From NCBI GenBank assembly GCA_900542265.1, contig UQML01000035.1:1-19313 (forward strand): 19,313 nucleotides of DNA, written 5' to 3'. The notes beneath the pieces were generated by a model that saw only the letters and a list, made by a program, of their open reading frames with translations, made no database searches and was not told where the DNA came from. Position numbers and translations under genes: made by a program. Shown in pieces: positions 8,523-16,718 of this stretch; position 1 is the first letter of the stretch, and each line of letters opens with the position of its first letter. The DNA is from an uncultured Eggerthella sp. (lineage in GTDB: Bacteria; Actinomycetota; Coriobacteriia; Coriobacteriales; Eggerthellaceae).

Positions 8523-9584
8523 CTACATAATTTCAGTTGTTATAACTGATCGGAGTGCTTTAATAAAACGCTCGTTTTCTTTATGACTTCTGATAGAAAC
8601 CATAAAGAAGCGGTTTCCTTCAATTCCTGGAAATCCCGTTAAATCCCCTACCGTAAAGCCCGCTTTTTGGAGACGCACAAGCAAATCTCCCGTAGTAGCA
8701 AGACCAAAATCTCGAGCGGCACGCTCCTCTAAACAGCACATGACATAATTTGCTTCTGACGGATACACCTTTACGCCAGGAGTGAGCGATAGCATGCATT
8801 GCATCCAAGGAATTTCTGTCTCAAGCATAGCTTGAGTAGCCTCAGTAAACTCCTCCAAGCTAGGTAATATTTTCGCAAGCACTTCATGAAACATTCCAAT
8901 GGTTGACCCATCGCTAAACTGCTTAATATGCTCAATTGTGCTTGGGTGACCAACAATATAGCCCATTGGAATCCCTGGAAGACCAAAATCATCAGAAAGT
9001 GAGCGCACAACAAGAAGATTCTTATAGCGCTGCGTTAACCGCGTAAACGACTCTCCACCGAGTGCAAGCGTAATGTGACTCTCATCAATAATGACCCAGT
9101 TGCATGCATCTAAATATTCCTTGAGTGTGTTTTCATTAAGCAAGCGCGCGCACGGCATGCTTGGGTTAGCCAATACCGCACCATCAAAACTCATTCCTTG
9201 ATTTTTTGCAGCCTGTGGATCCATAGCTGAAAGTGAAAAAGGATTGATAAGTTTTAAGGGATTGTGTCCAACATTAGCAACGGCTAGAAAATAATCAGCA
9301 GGTGCAGGAGCAGGAATTGCCACGTTGCAGGGACGATATGCTTGAGCCACTGCACTAATCATAGCCGATGGGCTGGTGCCCACCAGAAAGCACCCTGGAT
9401 CCACCTCATTATAGCGAGCAAGCATAGTTGCAAGATGAGCACCTGTGCGGTTAGGAGTAAATGAAAGATCCCCCTCAGCAATAGCATGCGCAATTGCTTG
9501 GCGCACGCATTCAGGCGTCCCTAAAGGATTAGCGGTACAAGAAAAATCAACCCAATCGATCTCTGCTCTAATTTCATAGGGCAT
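8523..9584 (-). CDS. HisC/CobD-like fold-type-I aminotransferase homologue lacking the PLP lysine (probable pseudoenzyme)
   Basis: Overall the protein aligns with histidinol-phosphate aminotransferase and threonine-phosphate decarboxylase: FSCTANPLGTP for FSxNxNPLGPP, FLVGTSPSAMISAVAQAYRP for the glycine-rich PLP segment, VIIDESH for the DEAY strand, and RSLSDDFGLPGIPMGY for the usual SLSKxFGLxGLRxGY. In that last motif the Schiff-base lysine is Asp (GAT codon). The Arg that binds the PLP phosphate is Pro. The Asn of NPNNPTG is Met (NPSMPCA), and the substrate-carboxylate Arg near the C-terminus appears to be Met (FFMVSIR). Only the pyridine-contacting Asp of DESH remains. The frame is otherwise intact, arguing for a maintained non-enzymatic protein. 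An in-frame TTG at 9701 would add 39 residues. ATG 9584 gives the family-typical 353 aa, though neither start has a good Shine-Dalgarno. Confidence 0.82.
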   Translation of the reverse strand: MPYEIRAEIDWVDFSCTANPLGTPECVRQAIAHAIAEGDLSFTPNRTGAHLATMLARYNEVDPGCFLVGTSPSAMISAVAQAYRPCNVAIPAPAPADYFLAVANVGHNPLKLINPFSLSAMDPQAAKNQGMSFDGAVLANPSMPCARLLNENTLKEYLDACNWVIIDESHITLALGGESFTRLTQRYKNLLVVRSLSDDFGLPGIPMGYIVGHPSTIEHIKQFSDGSTIGMFHEVLAKILPSLEEFTEATQAMLETEIPWMQCMLSLTPGVKVYPSEANYVMCCLEERAARDFGLATTGDLLVRLQKAGFTVGDLTGFPGIEGNRFFMVSIRSHKENERFIKALRSVITTEIM

Positions 9585-9772
9585 CGTCAGATCATCACGT
9601 GTTGTGTTGATAACCTCTCCAATAATGTTGGTAAATGAATTCAAAGAACTACTCGATTCGCTCCATGCTCTCAGCGTTGTTTGCCACCCTGTTCGTGTCA
9701 AAATACGACAAAAACGTGGAGGTCTACCCTACCATATAAACTCCACAAATAGAGCATGATAGACTATTTTTT

Positions 9773-11107
9773 ATGGAAAACATAGGTAAGCATACCACCT
9801 ACACTAGTTTTGGTGAAATGAAATCTCCCCTTGATCCCGCAAGCTTTAAACCGTGGGTTGGGCGCGCTATCCTCTTGGTTGATCTTGATGCCTTTTTCGC
9901 TTCTGTTGAACAATATGATCATCCCGATTGGCGCGGTAAGCCTGTCATCGTAGGCGGAGATCCTACAAAGCGTGGTGTTGTTTCTACTGCTTCGTATGAA
10001 GCGCGCGCTTTTGGAGTTCATTCAGCCATGCCTTCATCAACGGCAGCAAAGCTTTGCCCCCAAGCTATCTGGACGCATGGTCATTTTGCCCGATACCGCA
10101 AACTTTCACACCAGGTAATGGATATACTTTATGCTTACTCACCTCATCTTATGCAAGTAAGCATTGATGAGGCATTTCTTGACATCACGCCTACACGTGC
10201 AAACCAGACTCACCCCATCGTCATAGCAAAATATATCCAAGAAGCTGTCGATGAATTGGGTATTACCTGCTCTATTGGTCTTGGAACATCAAAACCTGTT
10301 GCCAAAATTGCCTCTGATTTAGAAAAACCCCATGGGCTGACAGTAGTATACCCGGGAGATGAAGAGGCTTTTCTCTTCCCGCTTAAAGCAGGTGTAATGT
10401 CAGGTATTGGCCCAGTTGCTCAAGCTAATCTTGCTAAATTTGGAATTCATACGCTTGGCGATGTAGCGTGCGCAAATGATACAATTTTGCGACACGTGTT
10501 TGGCAAAAATGCAACCATGATGAGAAATCGATGCCATGGGATTGATACGCCTATTCAAGATGAACCCGATGCAGTCAAGTCAGTCTCTAACGAGATGTCT
10601 TTAGCTAGAAGCATTACAAAACGTGGTGACATTGAAGCACTCATCAATACAACGGCGCACAAAGTTGGACGGCGTCTTAGACAAAAAGGACTTCAAGGAA
10701 CAACTCTACATCTCAAAGTGAGATTCGAAGATCTACATATTAAAACAGTCCAGCGCACGCTCGCTGAAGTTGACTCCAATGAGCTTTCGTGGCTTCCCCT
10801 CCTACATCACATGCTTGATGATGTGTGGTGCGAAGGACAAGAAGTGCGTCTCATTGGTGTAGGTGTGTCAGGTTTTGATACCCATCCCGTACAAGAATCA
10901 CTATTTGGCGATGAGATTCCCAGCCAAGTAAGCACGAAAGAACAAGCATCACTTCCTCAGCTCGACAAAAAATCACAAACGTCGCTTTTACAAGCACGAG
11001 ATGCTATTGCCGATAAATTTGGTGACGACATCTTGCATTTTGGACATGAGATAAGAAGCTACAACAACGTAACCGGCAGCTCCACACGCCATAATCACAA
11101 AGATTGA
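9773..11107 (+). CDS. dinB: DNA polymerase IV (Y-family translesion polymerase)
   Basis: Pol IV copies past damaged template bases with low fidelity. The catalytic core starts near residue 31 with RAILLVDLDAFFASVEQ. The metal ligands are D37 in that motif and D132/E133 in VSIDEAFLD, and F42 is the expected steric gate against ribonucleotides. KRGVVSTASYEARAFGVHSAM and the thumb helix-hairpin-helix region (GVMSGIGPVAQANLAKFGI) follow, then the little-finger domain (about 265-370). QESLF at 374-378 fits a sliding-clamp-binding motif and is followed by a further tail of about 65 residues containing ARDAIADKFGDDILHFG, a layout seen in actinobacterial DinB. At 444 aa it is long because of this tail and about 30 extra N-terminal residues. 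ATG 9773 has no clear ribosome site; ATG at 9818 is an alternative. No LexA box was recognised upstream. Confidence 0.94.
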   Translation: MENIGKHTTYTSFGEMKSPLDPASFKPWVGRAILLVDLDAFFASVEQYDHPDWRGKPVIVGGDPTKRGVVSTASYEARAFGVHSAMPSSTAAKLCPQAIWTHGHFARYRKLSHQVMDILYAYSPHLMQVSIDEAFLDITPTRANQTHPIVIAKYIQEAVDELGITCSIGLGTSKPVAKIASDLEKPHGLTVVYPGDEEAFLFPLKAGVMSGIGPVAQANLAKFGIHTLGDVACANDTILRHVFGKNATMMRNRCHGIDTPIQDEPDAVKSVSNEMSLARSITKRGDIEALINTTAHKVGRRLRQKGLQGTTLHLKVRFEDLHIKTVQRTLAEVDSNELSWLPLLHHMLDDVWCEGQEVRLIGVGVSGFDTHPVQESLFGDEIPSQVSTKEQASLPQLDKKSQTSLLQARDAIADKFGDDILHFGHEIRSYNNVTGSSTRHNHKD

Positions 11108-11171
11108 TCACCAGAACTAATCTCAAGAACTAATCGCTAAAATCCACCCGAAGAAGCAGCAAAGGTAAAAG

Positions 11172-12209
11172 TTAGTTGAATTTGAAGATGCGCTGTGCCA
11201 CATGATAGGCATATAAGCTTGCACGACGTCCTGCTTCTGTAGGCAAATTAGATCCGGCATTTAGGAAGGTACGACGCAAGCGACGGTAGAGCTTGGGGTT
11301 GCGTTCATTCAAGTAATTCCAAATCTCTTTACGCATAGCCTCATTTTCAGGCGTTGGCTCCATACGCAAAAAGATCGAACAAATACACATCATCATTGAA
11401 AGGTAATTGCGCATGTAATGATACAACTTGTCATTTTCCACCGTGTCAAGATCAATTGAGTCAATCATAGTCTTAGTAACACGCACTTGCTGATCAATAC
11501 GAGAGAGCATCACCGACTCATTTACAGATTGGTCTTCACGTCCAATAAAGTAGCGATACGCATCAACATTGAAATAAATCATTGATTTCACGTACGGCAG
11601 CGGCAGATACACAAAAATATTATCGACATAAAAACAATGTTCTGGTAAGGAAAGCTTGACTTCGTCACGCAACAACTCAGTGCGATAAACCACTGAGTGC
11701 ATCAGCAAATATTGGGAGCTATGAAAATGCCCGACTTCATCCCAGGTGAATTCCGTATTAACAGGAAATACATTGGTATAGCGCATAGTGGTAGAAGAAT
11801 TCTCAAATACCTTCTCGTAGACATAATTTGCTATAACCAAGTCAAGAGGAGCAGCATCGTTTTTCTCAAACATCTGCACTTGATTGCGCAGATAGGCCAT
11901 AATGGGACTCATTGCCTCATCATCAAGCCAGTCATCAGAATCTACTACCTTAAAATAAACGCCTTCCGCATGAGCCAACCCTGTGTTGACCGCACCACCA
12001 TGACCTTTATTCTCTTGATGAATAGCGCGTACAATACCAGGATGCTCCGCTTCCAGACGGTCAGCAATTTCAGCTGTGTTGTCTTTGGTTGACCCATCGT
12101 TAACTAAAATAATTTCAATATCTTCACCAAGCGGCAAAAGCGAATCTACACAATGCTCCATATATTCAGAAGAATTGTAACAAGGCACTGCAAACGATAT
12201 GGTCTTCAT
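11172..12209 (-). CDS. Family 2 glycosyltransferase
   Basis: GT2 enzymes move a sugar from a nucleotide-sugar to a cell-envelope acceptor. The 345-aa protein has a GT-A fold start, ISFAVPCYNSSEYMEHCVDSL, then IILVNDGSTKD (nucleotide-binding, about 33-43), NKGHGGAVNTGL (68-78) and the metal-binding KVVDSDDWLD (D90-D95). HCFYVDNIFVYLPL around 191-204 may supply the catalytic acid region. The C-terminal third is helical and basic, with no membrane segments, so it is probably cytoplasmic or peripheral. Its donor and acceptor cannot be inferred, and no other envelope-glycan genes are nearby. ATG 12209 is preceded by AGGAAAGG at a somewhat long spacing of about 13 bases. It converges with dinB across a 64-base gap in which no hairpin terminator was seen. 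Confidence 0.88.
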   Translation of the reverse strand: MKTISFAVPCYNSSEYMEHCVDSLLPLGEDIEIILVNDGSTKDNTAEIADRLEAEHPGIVRAIHQENKGHGGAVNTGLAHAEGVYFKVVDSDDWLDDEAMSPIMAYLRNQVQMFEKNDAAPLDLVIANYVYEKVFENSSTTMRYTNVFPVNTEFTWDEVGHFHSSQYLLMHSVVYRTELLRDEVKLSLPEHCFYVDNIFVYLPLPYVKSMIYFNVDAYRYFIGREDQSVNESVMLSRIDQQVRVTKTMIDSIDLDTVENDKLYHYMRNYLSMMMCICSIFLRMEPTPENEAMRKEIWNYLNERNPKLYRRLRRTFLNAGSNLPTEAGRRASLYAYHVAQRIFKFN

Positions 12210-12289
12210 AGGAACTTAAAAACCTTTCCTCTTCAGGTGCGCGAAACAAACAAGATTTCAACACGATAAGCGTCTCTATTATCTTTCAT

Positions 12290-12443
12290 GTAGTGAGATG
12301 GCGATGGGGCTAATCGGCTACTGAACGCAAAGACAAAGTAAAACAAGTTTGAGGTAGGCGAACACACGAAAGGATCCTGTTACCACCTGTTGCCCGTTGA
12401 GCCGTCTCACGAAGCGCCCTAGCCTATTACTAGCAATCCTCAA
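12290..12443 (+). ncRNA. Candidate structured RNA or leader upstream of pta
   Basis: This is the longest gene-free stretch (12210-12504). On the plus strand TTGAGG (12349-12354) pairs with CCTCAA (12438-12443), and directly inside it TAGGC (12355-12359) pairs with GCCTA (12422-12426). Enclosed are GGC-G-AACA (12357-12364) against TGTTGCC (12388-12394), which competes with the second helix for GGC, and a bulged hairpin at 12395-12411 (CGTTGAG, loop CCGT, CTCACG). A separate 5' domain has GTAG (12290-12293) with CTAC (12318-12321) around CGAT/ATCG. A possible -10 TATTAT (12277-12282) would start transcription at the first stem. No poly-U terminator follows, so it may be a leader of pta. No family assigned; comparison with the raiA motif RNA is a hypothesis only. 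Strand is not certain. Confidence 0.4.
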
Positions 12444-12492
12444 TTAACGTGATTGGTATCATTATTGATGTGCATATGAGCAAATACTTATG

Positions 12493-12498
12493 AAAGGA
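12493..12498 (+). promoter_or_regulatory. Ribosome binding site that fixes the pta start
   Basis: AAAGGA ends 6 bases before GTG 12505. The in-frame ATG at 12490 lies upstream of this site and has no Shine-Dalgarno of its own, so GTG 12505 is the likely start. Confidence 0.7.
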
Positions 12499-12504
12499 AC
12501 TGCT

Positions 12505-13494
12505 GTGAGCGCCTTTATTAACACCTTGATTGATCAGGCAAAAAAAGATAAGCAAACTATTGTTTTGCCTGAAGGTAATGATGAACGAGTTTTGACGGCT
12601 GCTGAAGAAGTCCTCAAACAAGATATTGCTGATCTTATTATTATTGGCAATCCTGATGAAATTGCAGCCTCAGGACATGATCTTACGGGAGCTCAAATTG
12701 TTGATCCTCTCACCTCACCTGATCTTGAAGACTTTGCCAATCTTCTTTACGACTTGCGCAAAGCAAAAGGTATGACACTGGAAGAGGCGCAAGAGTTAGT
12801 TAAAGATCCTATTCATCATGCCGTCATGATGGTAAAGACAGGTAAAGCTGATGGATTGGTTGGCGGTGCAAGCTGCGCAACCATTAAAATCCTCTCACCA
12901 TCTCTTCGTATTTTAAAGACCGCTCCTGGCGCTCCCATGGTTACCTCTTTCTTCATCATGAATGTACCTAACTGTGATTTGGGTGATAACGGCACCTTCT
13001 TATTTGCTGACTGCGCTTTATGCATTCAGCCAACAAGTGAGGAACTTGCCCACATCGCTAACGCTGCTGGTGATTGGTACACCCGTCTCTTTGGTGGCGA
13101 GCCTCGCATTGCTTTACTTTCTCATTCATCATATCGTTCAGCTAAAAATGATGATTCTGACAAAGTTATGCACGCCATGGAAATCATCAAAGAAATCTAT
13201 CCTGATCTCAACGCAGATGGCGAGTTGCAACTTGATGCTGCTATCGTTCCTGAGATTGGTGAGTCAAAAGCACCTGGCTCCCCTGTTGCTGGCAAAGCAA
13301 ATGTTTTAGTATTCCCTGACCTTGATGCAGCTAATATTGGCTATAAACTTGTCCAACGCCTGGCTAACGCTGAAGCATATGGTCCTGTTTTAGCTGGACT
13401 CGCAGCTCCCGTTAATGATCTTTCTCGTGGCTGCACTGCAGAAGATATTGTGGGTGTTATTGCTATTACTGCTGTTCAAGCTCAAAATATGTAA
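12505..13494 (+). CDS. pta: Phosphate acetyltransferase, GTG start
   Basis: Pta converts acetyl-CoA and phosphate to acetyl phosphate and CoA, the first step of acetate formation. AckA then recovers ATP. At 329 aa it is the short single-domain form, lacking the N-terminal regulatory domains of E. coli Pta. The N-terminus MSAFINTLIDQAKKDKQ, then TIVLPEGNDERVL, is family-typical and supports GTG 12505 with its AAAGGA site; ATG 12490 would add five residues. Other family pieces are KTGKADGLVGGASCAT, LFADCALCIQPTSEELA, ALLSHSSYRSAK and the C-terminal NVLVFPDLDAANIGYKLVQ and GLAAPVNDLSRGCTAEDIV. Unusually, ackA is not downstream but faces it on the other strand. A candidate structured leader lies 60 bases upstream. 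Confidence 0.96.
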   Translation: MSAFINTLIDQAKKDKQTIVLPEGNDERVLTAAEEVLKQDIADLIIIGNPDEIAASGHDLTGAQIVDPLTSPDLEDFANLLYDLRKAKGMTLEEAQELVKDPIHHAVMMVKTGKADGLVGGASCATIKILSPSLRILKTAPGAPMVTSFFIMNVPNCDLGDNGTFLFADCALCIQPTSEELAHIANAAGDWYTRLFGGEPRIALLSHSSYRSAKNDDSDKVMHAMEIIKEIYPDLNADGELQLDAAIVPEIGESKAPGSPVAGKANVLVFPDLDAANIGYKLVQRLANAEAYGPVLAGLAAPVNDLSRGCTAEDIVGVIAITAVQAQNM

Positions 13495-13533
13495 TGAAGT
13501 GACGCTTTCAAGTCACCTCAACCTAAACCGTAA

Positions 13534-13576
13534 TAAAATTACCCTCACTTTCTTTATGAGAGTGAGGGTAATTTTA
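13534..13576. terminator. Strong bidirectional terminator between pta and ackA
   Basis: AAAATTACCCTCACT (13535-13549) pairs perfectly with AGTGAGGGTAATTTT (13561-13575). One further pair at the base and a TTC/GAG extension toward the loop bring the stem to about 19 bp. The A-run on one side and T-run on the other make it work for both converging genes. A minor hairpin GTGAC/GTCAC (13499-13516) lies just after the pta stop. Confidence 0.92.
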
Positions 13577-13627
13577 TAGGCTTATAAAAAAGACTGTTAA
13601 AAAGCGGTAGCTTACAACATAAATAAG

Positions 13628-14869
13628 TTATTCACCAAACTCGTCTGCCACTGCTGACACCGGTACAATCTGAGACATCTCATGAACAATTTCATACGTA
13701 TCACGAGCGATCATATATTCCTCATCAGTAGGAATAACGATAATAGGAACACGCGATTGATCTGAAGAAATAATGCGCTCAAAACCACGCTGCTTATTCT
13801 TCTCCTGGTCGAGTATGACACCCAATGGTTGCCAACCAGCAAAAATCATACGACGCATTTTATCGCAATTCTCACCAACACCCGCAGACAAAACAATGCA
13901 ATCAGTACCTGCCATAAGGCCAAAATATTGGCCAATATACTTCTTACAGATAGAAGAATACATTTCATAGGCAAGAATAGCGCGTGGATCTCCCTGCTCA
14001 GATGCAGAACGAATTGAGCGCAGATCATTAGAAATACCAGAAACGCCTAAAAGACCTGATTGCTTATTCAAAATATTATTCATCTCTTCAGGAGTGAGAT
14101 TCTCATGATCCATCAAGAAAGTAACAATAGCAGGATCAATAGCGCCTGAACGAGTACCCATCATAAGACCATCAAGAGGAGTAAAACCCATTGTGGTGTC
14201 AATAGGCACTCCATGATCAATAGCCGTAATTGAACAACCATTGCCTAAATGACAGGTAATGATACGAAGTTCATTAAGAGGCTCACCCAAAATTGCAGCA
14301 GCACGTTCTGCTAAATAACGATGGCTGGTGCCGTGGAAACCATATTTACGAATTCCATATTTCTCATAGTACTCATAAGGAATGGGGTACATATATGCTT
14401 TTTGCGGCATTGACTGAAAAAATGCGGTATCAAATACCGCAACCATTGGAATATCAGGCATAAGCGTTTTGCAAGCCTGAATCCCGGCTAAAGCTGCCTT
14501 GTTATGAAGAGGAGCTAATTCAGCTAATTCATCAATTTTGGCAATTACGTCATCATCAATGAGTGCCGACTTATCAAAATATTCTCCGCCGTGCACAATG
14601 CGATGACCAACTGCGTTAATGCCAGATAATGACTCAAGTATTGGATTCTCACCCTCGGTCAAAGAAGCAAGAACGACCTGCATTGCTTCTGTATGATCAC
14701 GAAGAGGCTGCGTATGTACAACCTCATTGTCATCGATGCCATGTTTGTGAAATGATTCAGCAGTGCCAACGCGTTCACACAAACCTTTAGCAAGAATTTT
14801 ATTCTCAACAACATCTACTAATTGATATTTAAGCGAGGATGAACCTGCATTAATAACAAGGATGTTCAA
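13628..14869 (-). CDS. ackA: Acetate kinase, TTG start
   Basis: AckA transfers phosphate between acetyl phosphate and ADP, giving acetate and ATP. Starting from TTG 14869 it is 413 aa and begins MNILVINAGSSSLKYQL, the universal N-terminus of the family. An upstream in-frame start at 14947 would add 26 residues without similarity. The TTG has an AGGGGG site (complement of 14876-14881) 6 bases away. Catalytic positions match characterised enzymes: N7, R90 in GHRIVHGGEYF, D147 in AVFDTAFF, and H179 in YGFHGTSHRY. HLGNGCSITAI, TPLDGLMMGTRSGAIDPAI and AGVGENCDKMR are also present. It points toward pta and shares its terminator. The upstream region to 15020 shows no clear promoter. Confidence 0.96.
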   Translation of the reverse strand: MNILVINAGSSSLKYQLVDVVENKILAKGLCERVGTAESFHKHGIDDNEVVHTQPLRDHTEAMQVVLASLTEGENPILESLSGINAVGHRIVHGGEYFDKSALIDDDVIAKIDELAELAPLHNKAALAGIQACKTLMPDIPMVAVFDTAFFQSMPQKAYMYPIPYEYYEKYGIRKYGFHGTSHRYLAERAAAILGEPLNELRIITCHLGNGCSITAIDHGVPIDTTMGFTPLDGLMMGTRSGAIDPAIVTFLMDHENLTPEEMNNILNKQSGLLGVSGISNDLRSIRSASEQGDPRAILAYEMYSSICKKYIGQYFGLMAGTDCIVLSAGVGENCDKMRRMIFAGWQPLGVILDQEKNKQRGFERIISSDQSRVPIIVIPTDEEYMIARDTYEIVHEMSQIVPVSAVADEFGE

Positions 14870-15020
14870 TGACTGCCCCCTAACATGGTATATACCCAGT
14901 TTAGTGCATATGTCCTTTTCACTACGCAAGGGATAGGGGGTATGCAACCTTTATCAGGTGTACGGGTGAGTGGTAGTTTTTGAGCGGTTTTGTGAAAACA
15001 ATGCTCTCACATGGGCACCC

Positions 15021-15290
15021 TTAAGCCTTTGAAAGATTAGAATCAATCACATCATCATCTTGAGGAGTTTCGAGCTCCCCCATTAAAACTTCAACTTTTT
15101 GCTGAGCACTTGATAACGATTGACGCAAATAGCGCAGCAACTGAATTCCGCGCTCGTACGAGGTCAAACTCGCTTCAAGTTCAAGCGTGTTGGATTCAAG
15201 TTCTGCAACAATTGTATTCAATTCATTCATGGCTTCGCGAAAAGTCAACTCTTCAACAGGAGTTGAAGGTGTCGGCGTTGATTCACTCAT
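15021..15290 (-). CDS. xseB: Exodeoxyribonuclease VII small subunit
   Basis: XseB is the small helical subunit that binds XseA to form exonuclease VII, which degrades single-stranded DNA from both ends and acts in mismatch and damage processing. The 89-aa protein contains the family stretch LTFREAMNELNTIVAELESN followed by LELEASLTSYERGIQLLRY, forming the expected helical hairpin, with a short acidic tail. ATG 15290 is chosen because the longer reading frame (to 15362) adds a hydrophobic, unrelated N-terminus that overlaps the end of xseA. The Shine-Dalgarno (GAAAGA) is weak. It lies 31 bases downstream of xseA in the same direction, so the two are co-transcribed. Confidence 0.93.
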   Translation of the reverse strand: MSESTPTPSTPVEELTFREAMNELNTIVAELESNTLELEASLTSYERGIQLLRYLRQSLSSAQQKVEVLMGELETPQDDDVIDSNLSKA

Positions 15291-15321
15291 GGTCACTATC
15301 TTTCTCTCTCGAATATATCGT

Positions 15322-16671
15322 TTATAAATCCACAATATCAGCCGTATCAGTACTGATAACATTCGTATCGATCAATCCGTCTTTAACACGCACCGATAAT
15401 CGATCACCCGGCTTTACTTGCGTAATGCTTTGCACGACAACACCATCTTCATTGTGAGCAATAGACCAACCACGCGCTAGGGTCTTAAGCGGTGAGAGAT
15501 CATGAAGCCTCGCTGCCATAAGAGCCACTTCAGAAACACGTGGATCCAGACTCTTTGTTCCCACTTTCTCCAACACCGTCTGAAGTGATACAAGACTATC
15601 ACGATAACGATGTAATAAAGCAAGTTCAGCCTGATTAAGCGCATGGCTCAATTGATTGAGATTTTGAATCTGAACAGGAAGATAGCGCCCAAGCGATCGG
15701 TCTAGTGACATCTGCAATACATCAAGCATTTGAAAATCCGTAGCAAAAAGCGACAACGGATCCCTAAATACAGGACGTGCCGAAATCTGATTGAGATACT
15801 CATCTGAACGATTGAGGCGTGCCATCATAACACTTTTCATGCGACGCGCGTCTTCATCCAATAAAAGTGCAACATCTCTTTGATGAGGGCTGACTGCTTC
15901 TGCGGCAGCTGTCGGTGTAGAAGCACGATAGTCAGCAACCATATCTGCAATAGAAGTATCTGGCTCATGGCCAACACCAGTAATCACGGGAACTGGACAT
16001 TGTGCTATAGCACGCGCAAGCGCCTCATCATTAAAGGGCATCAAGTCTTCAAACGATCCCCCACCCCGCACTACTAATACCTCTTCAGCACCTGCTGCAA
16101 CCACCGTATGTAATGCCTCAATCATATTGAGAGAAGCTTGCTTGCCTTCAACGGGAACACCCGCTAAAAGGATTTTTGCCGCGGGAAAACGACGGCGCAG
16201 TGTGCGCAATACATCATGAACCGCTGCACCACGGGGACTTGTGACAAGACCAATCCTTTGAGGATAGATTACAAGCGGGCGTTTACGCGCTGTATCCATC
16301 AGTCCTTCTTGACGAAGCTTTTCCGCCAAAGCAGCAACTTGAGCACGCAAATCCCCATCGCCTGCTAAGGAAAGACTGCTCACCTCGAAATTCATACGTC
16401 CTTTAGGCGCAAAGATTGTAAATTTACCCGTTACGACAACTTTGGCACCAATACGAAGCGGCACTCCAGCTTGTGCATAGCGGTTTTTCCACATAAGGCA
16501 TGAAAGTGTTGCATCATTATCTTTAATAGTGAAATAGACCGCTTTATAACCAGGTTTATCAGAAAGCTCGCTCACTTCTCCCGTGATACGAAACGCATGC
16601 TGTTGAAGAAGCGATTTAGCAATGGTAATAGCGGCACTTACGGAAAGCGCTTCTTTTTCTCCACCACTCAT
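15322..16671 (-). CDS. xseA: Exodeoxyribonuclease VII large subunit
   Basis: XseA is the catalytic subunit of exonuclease VII. The 449-aa protein has an N-terminal OB-fold (about 20-110, FRITGEVSEL...KAVYFTIKDNDATLSCLMWK). The nuclease core contains RIGLVTSPRGAAVHDVLRT, VVRGGGSFEDLMPFNDE, ITGVGHEPDTSIAD and DYRASTPTAAAEA, the conserved catalytic signature. A long helical region and a C-terminal RGWSIAHNEDGVVV/KPGDRLSVRVKDG segment that contacts XseB follow. ATG 16671 is preferred, with GGTGG 8 bases upstream; GTG codons at 16683 and 16686 would add only a few residues. It sits 47 bases after the YugP-type gene and 31 before xseB. Confidence 0.96.
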   Translation of the reverse strand: MSGGEKEALSVSAAITIAKSLLQQHAFRITGEVSELSDKPGYKAVYFTIKDNDATLSCLMWKNRYAQAGVPLRIGAKVVVTGKFTIFAPKGRMNFEVSSLSLAGDGDLRAQVAALAEKLRQEGLMDTARKRPLVIYPQRIGLVTSPRGAAVHDVLRTLRRRFPAAKILLAGVPVEGKQASLNMIEALHTVVAAGAEEVLVVRGGGSFEDLMPFNDEALARAIAQCPVPVITGVGHEPDTSIADMVADYRASTPTAAAEAVSPHQRDVALLLDEDARRMKSVMMARLNRSDEYLNQISARPVFRDPLSLFATDFQMLDVLQMSLDRSLGRYLPVQIQNLNQLSHALNQAELALLHRYRDSLVSLQTVLEKVGTKSLDPRVSEVALMAARLHDLSPLKTLARGWSIAHNEDGVVVQSITQVKPGDRLSVRVKDGLIDTNVISTDTADIVDL

Positions 16672-16718
16672 AAAATTGACCACCACAATATAGGTACGAG
16701 GAATTTTTGCGCACCTGT

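Noticed and set aside
9699..9701. TTG start giving a 392-residue aminotransferase homologue
   Set aside because: The first 39 residues show no family similarity and no Shine-Dalgarno precedes the TTG. ATG 9584 gives the usual family length, though its own ribosome site is also poor.
14887..14896. Perfect palindrome GGTATATACC upstream of ackA as an operator
   Set aside because: About 19 perfect 10-base palindromes are expected by chance in a window this size, and there is no second copy or known site to support it.
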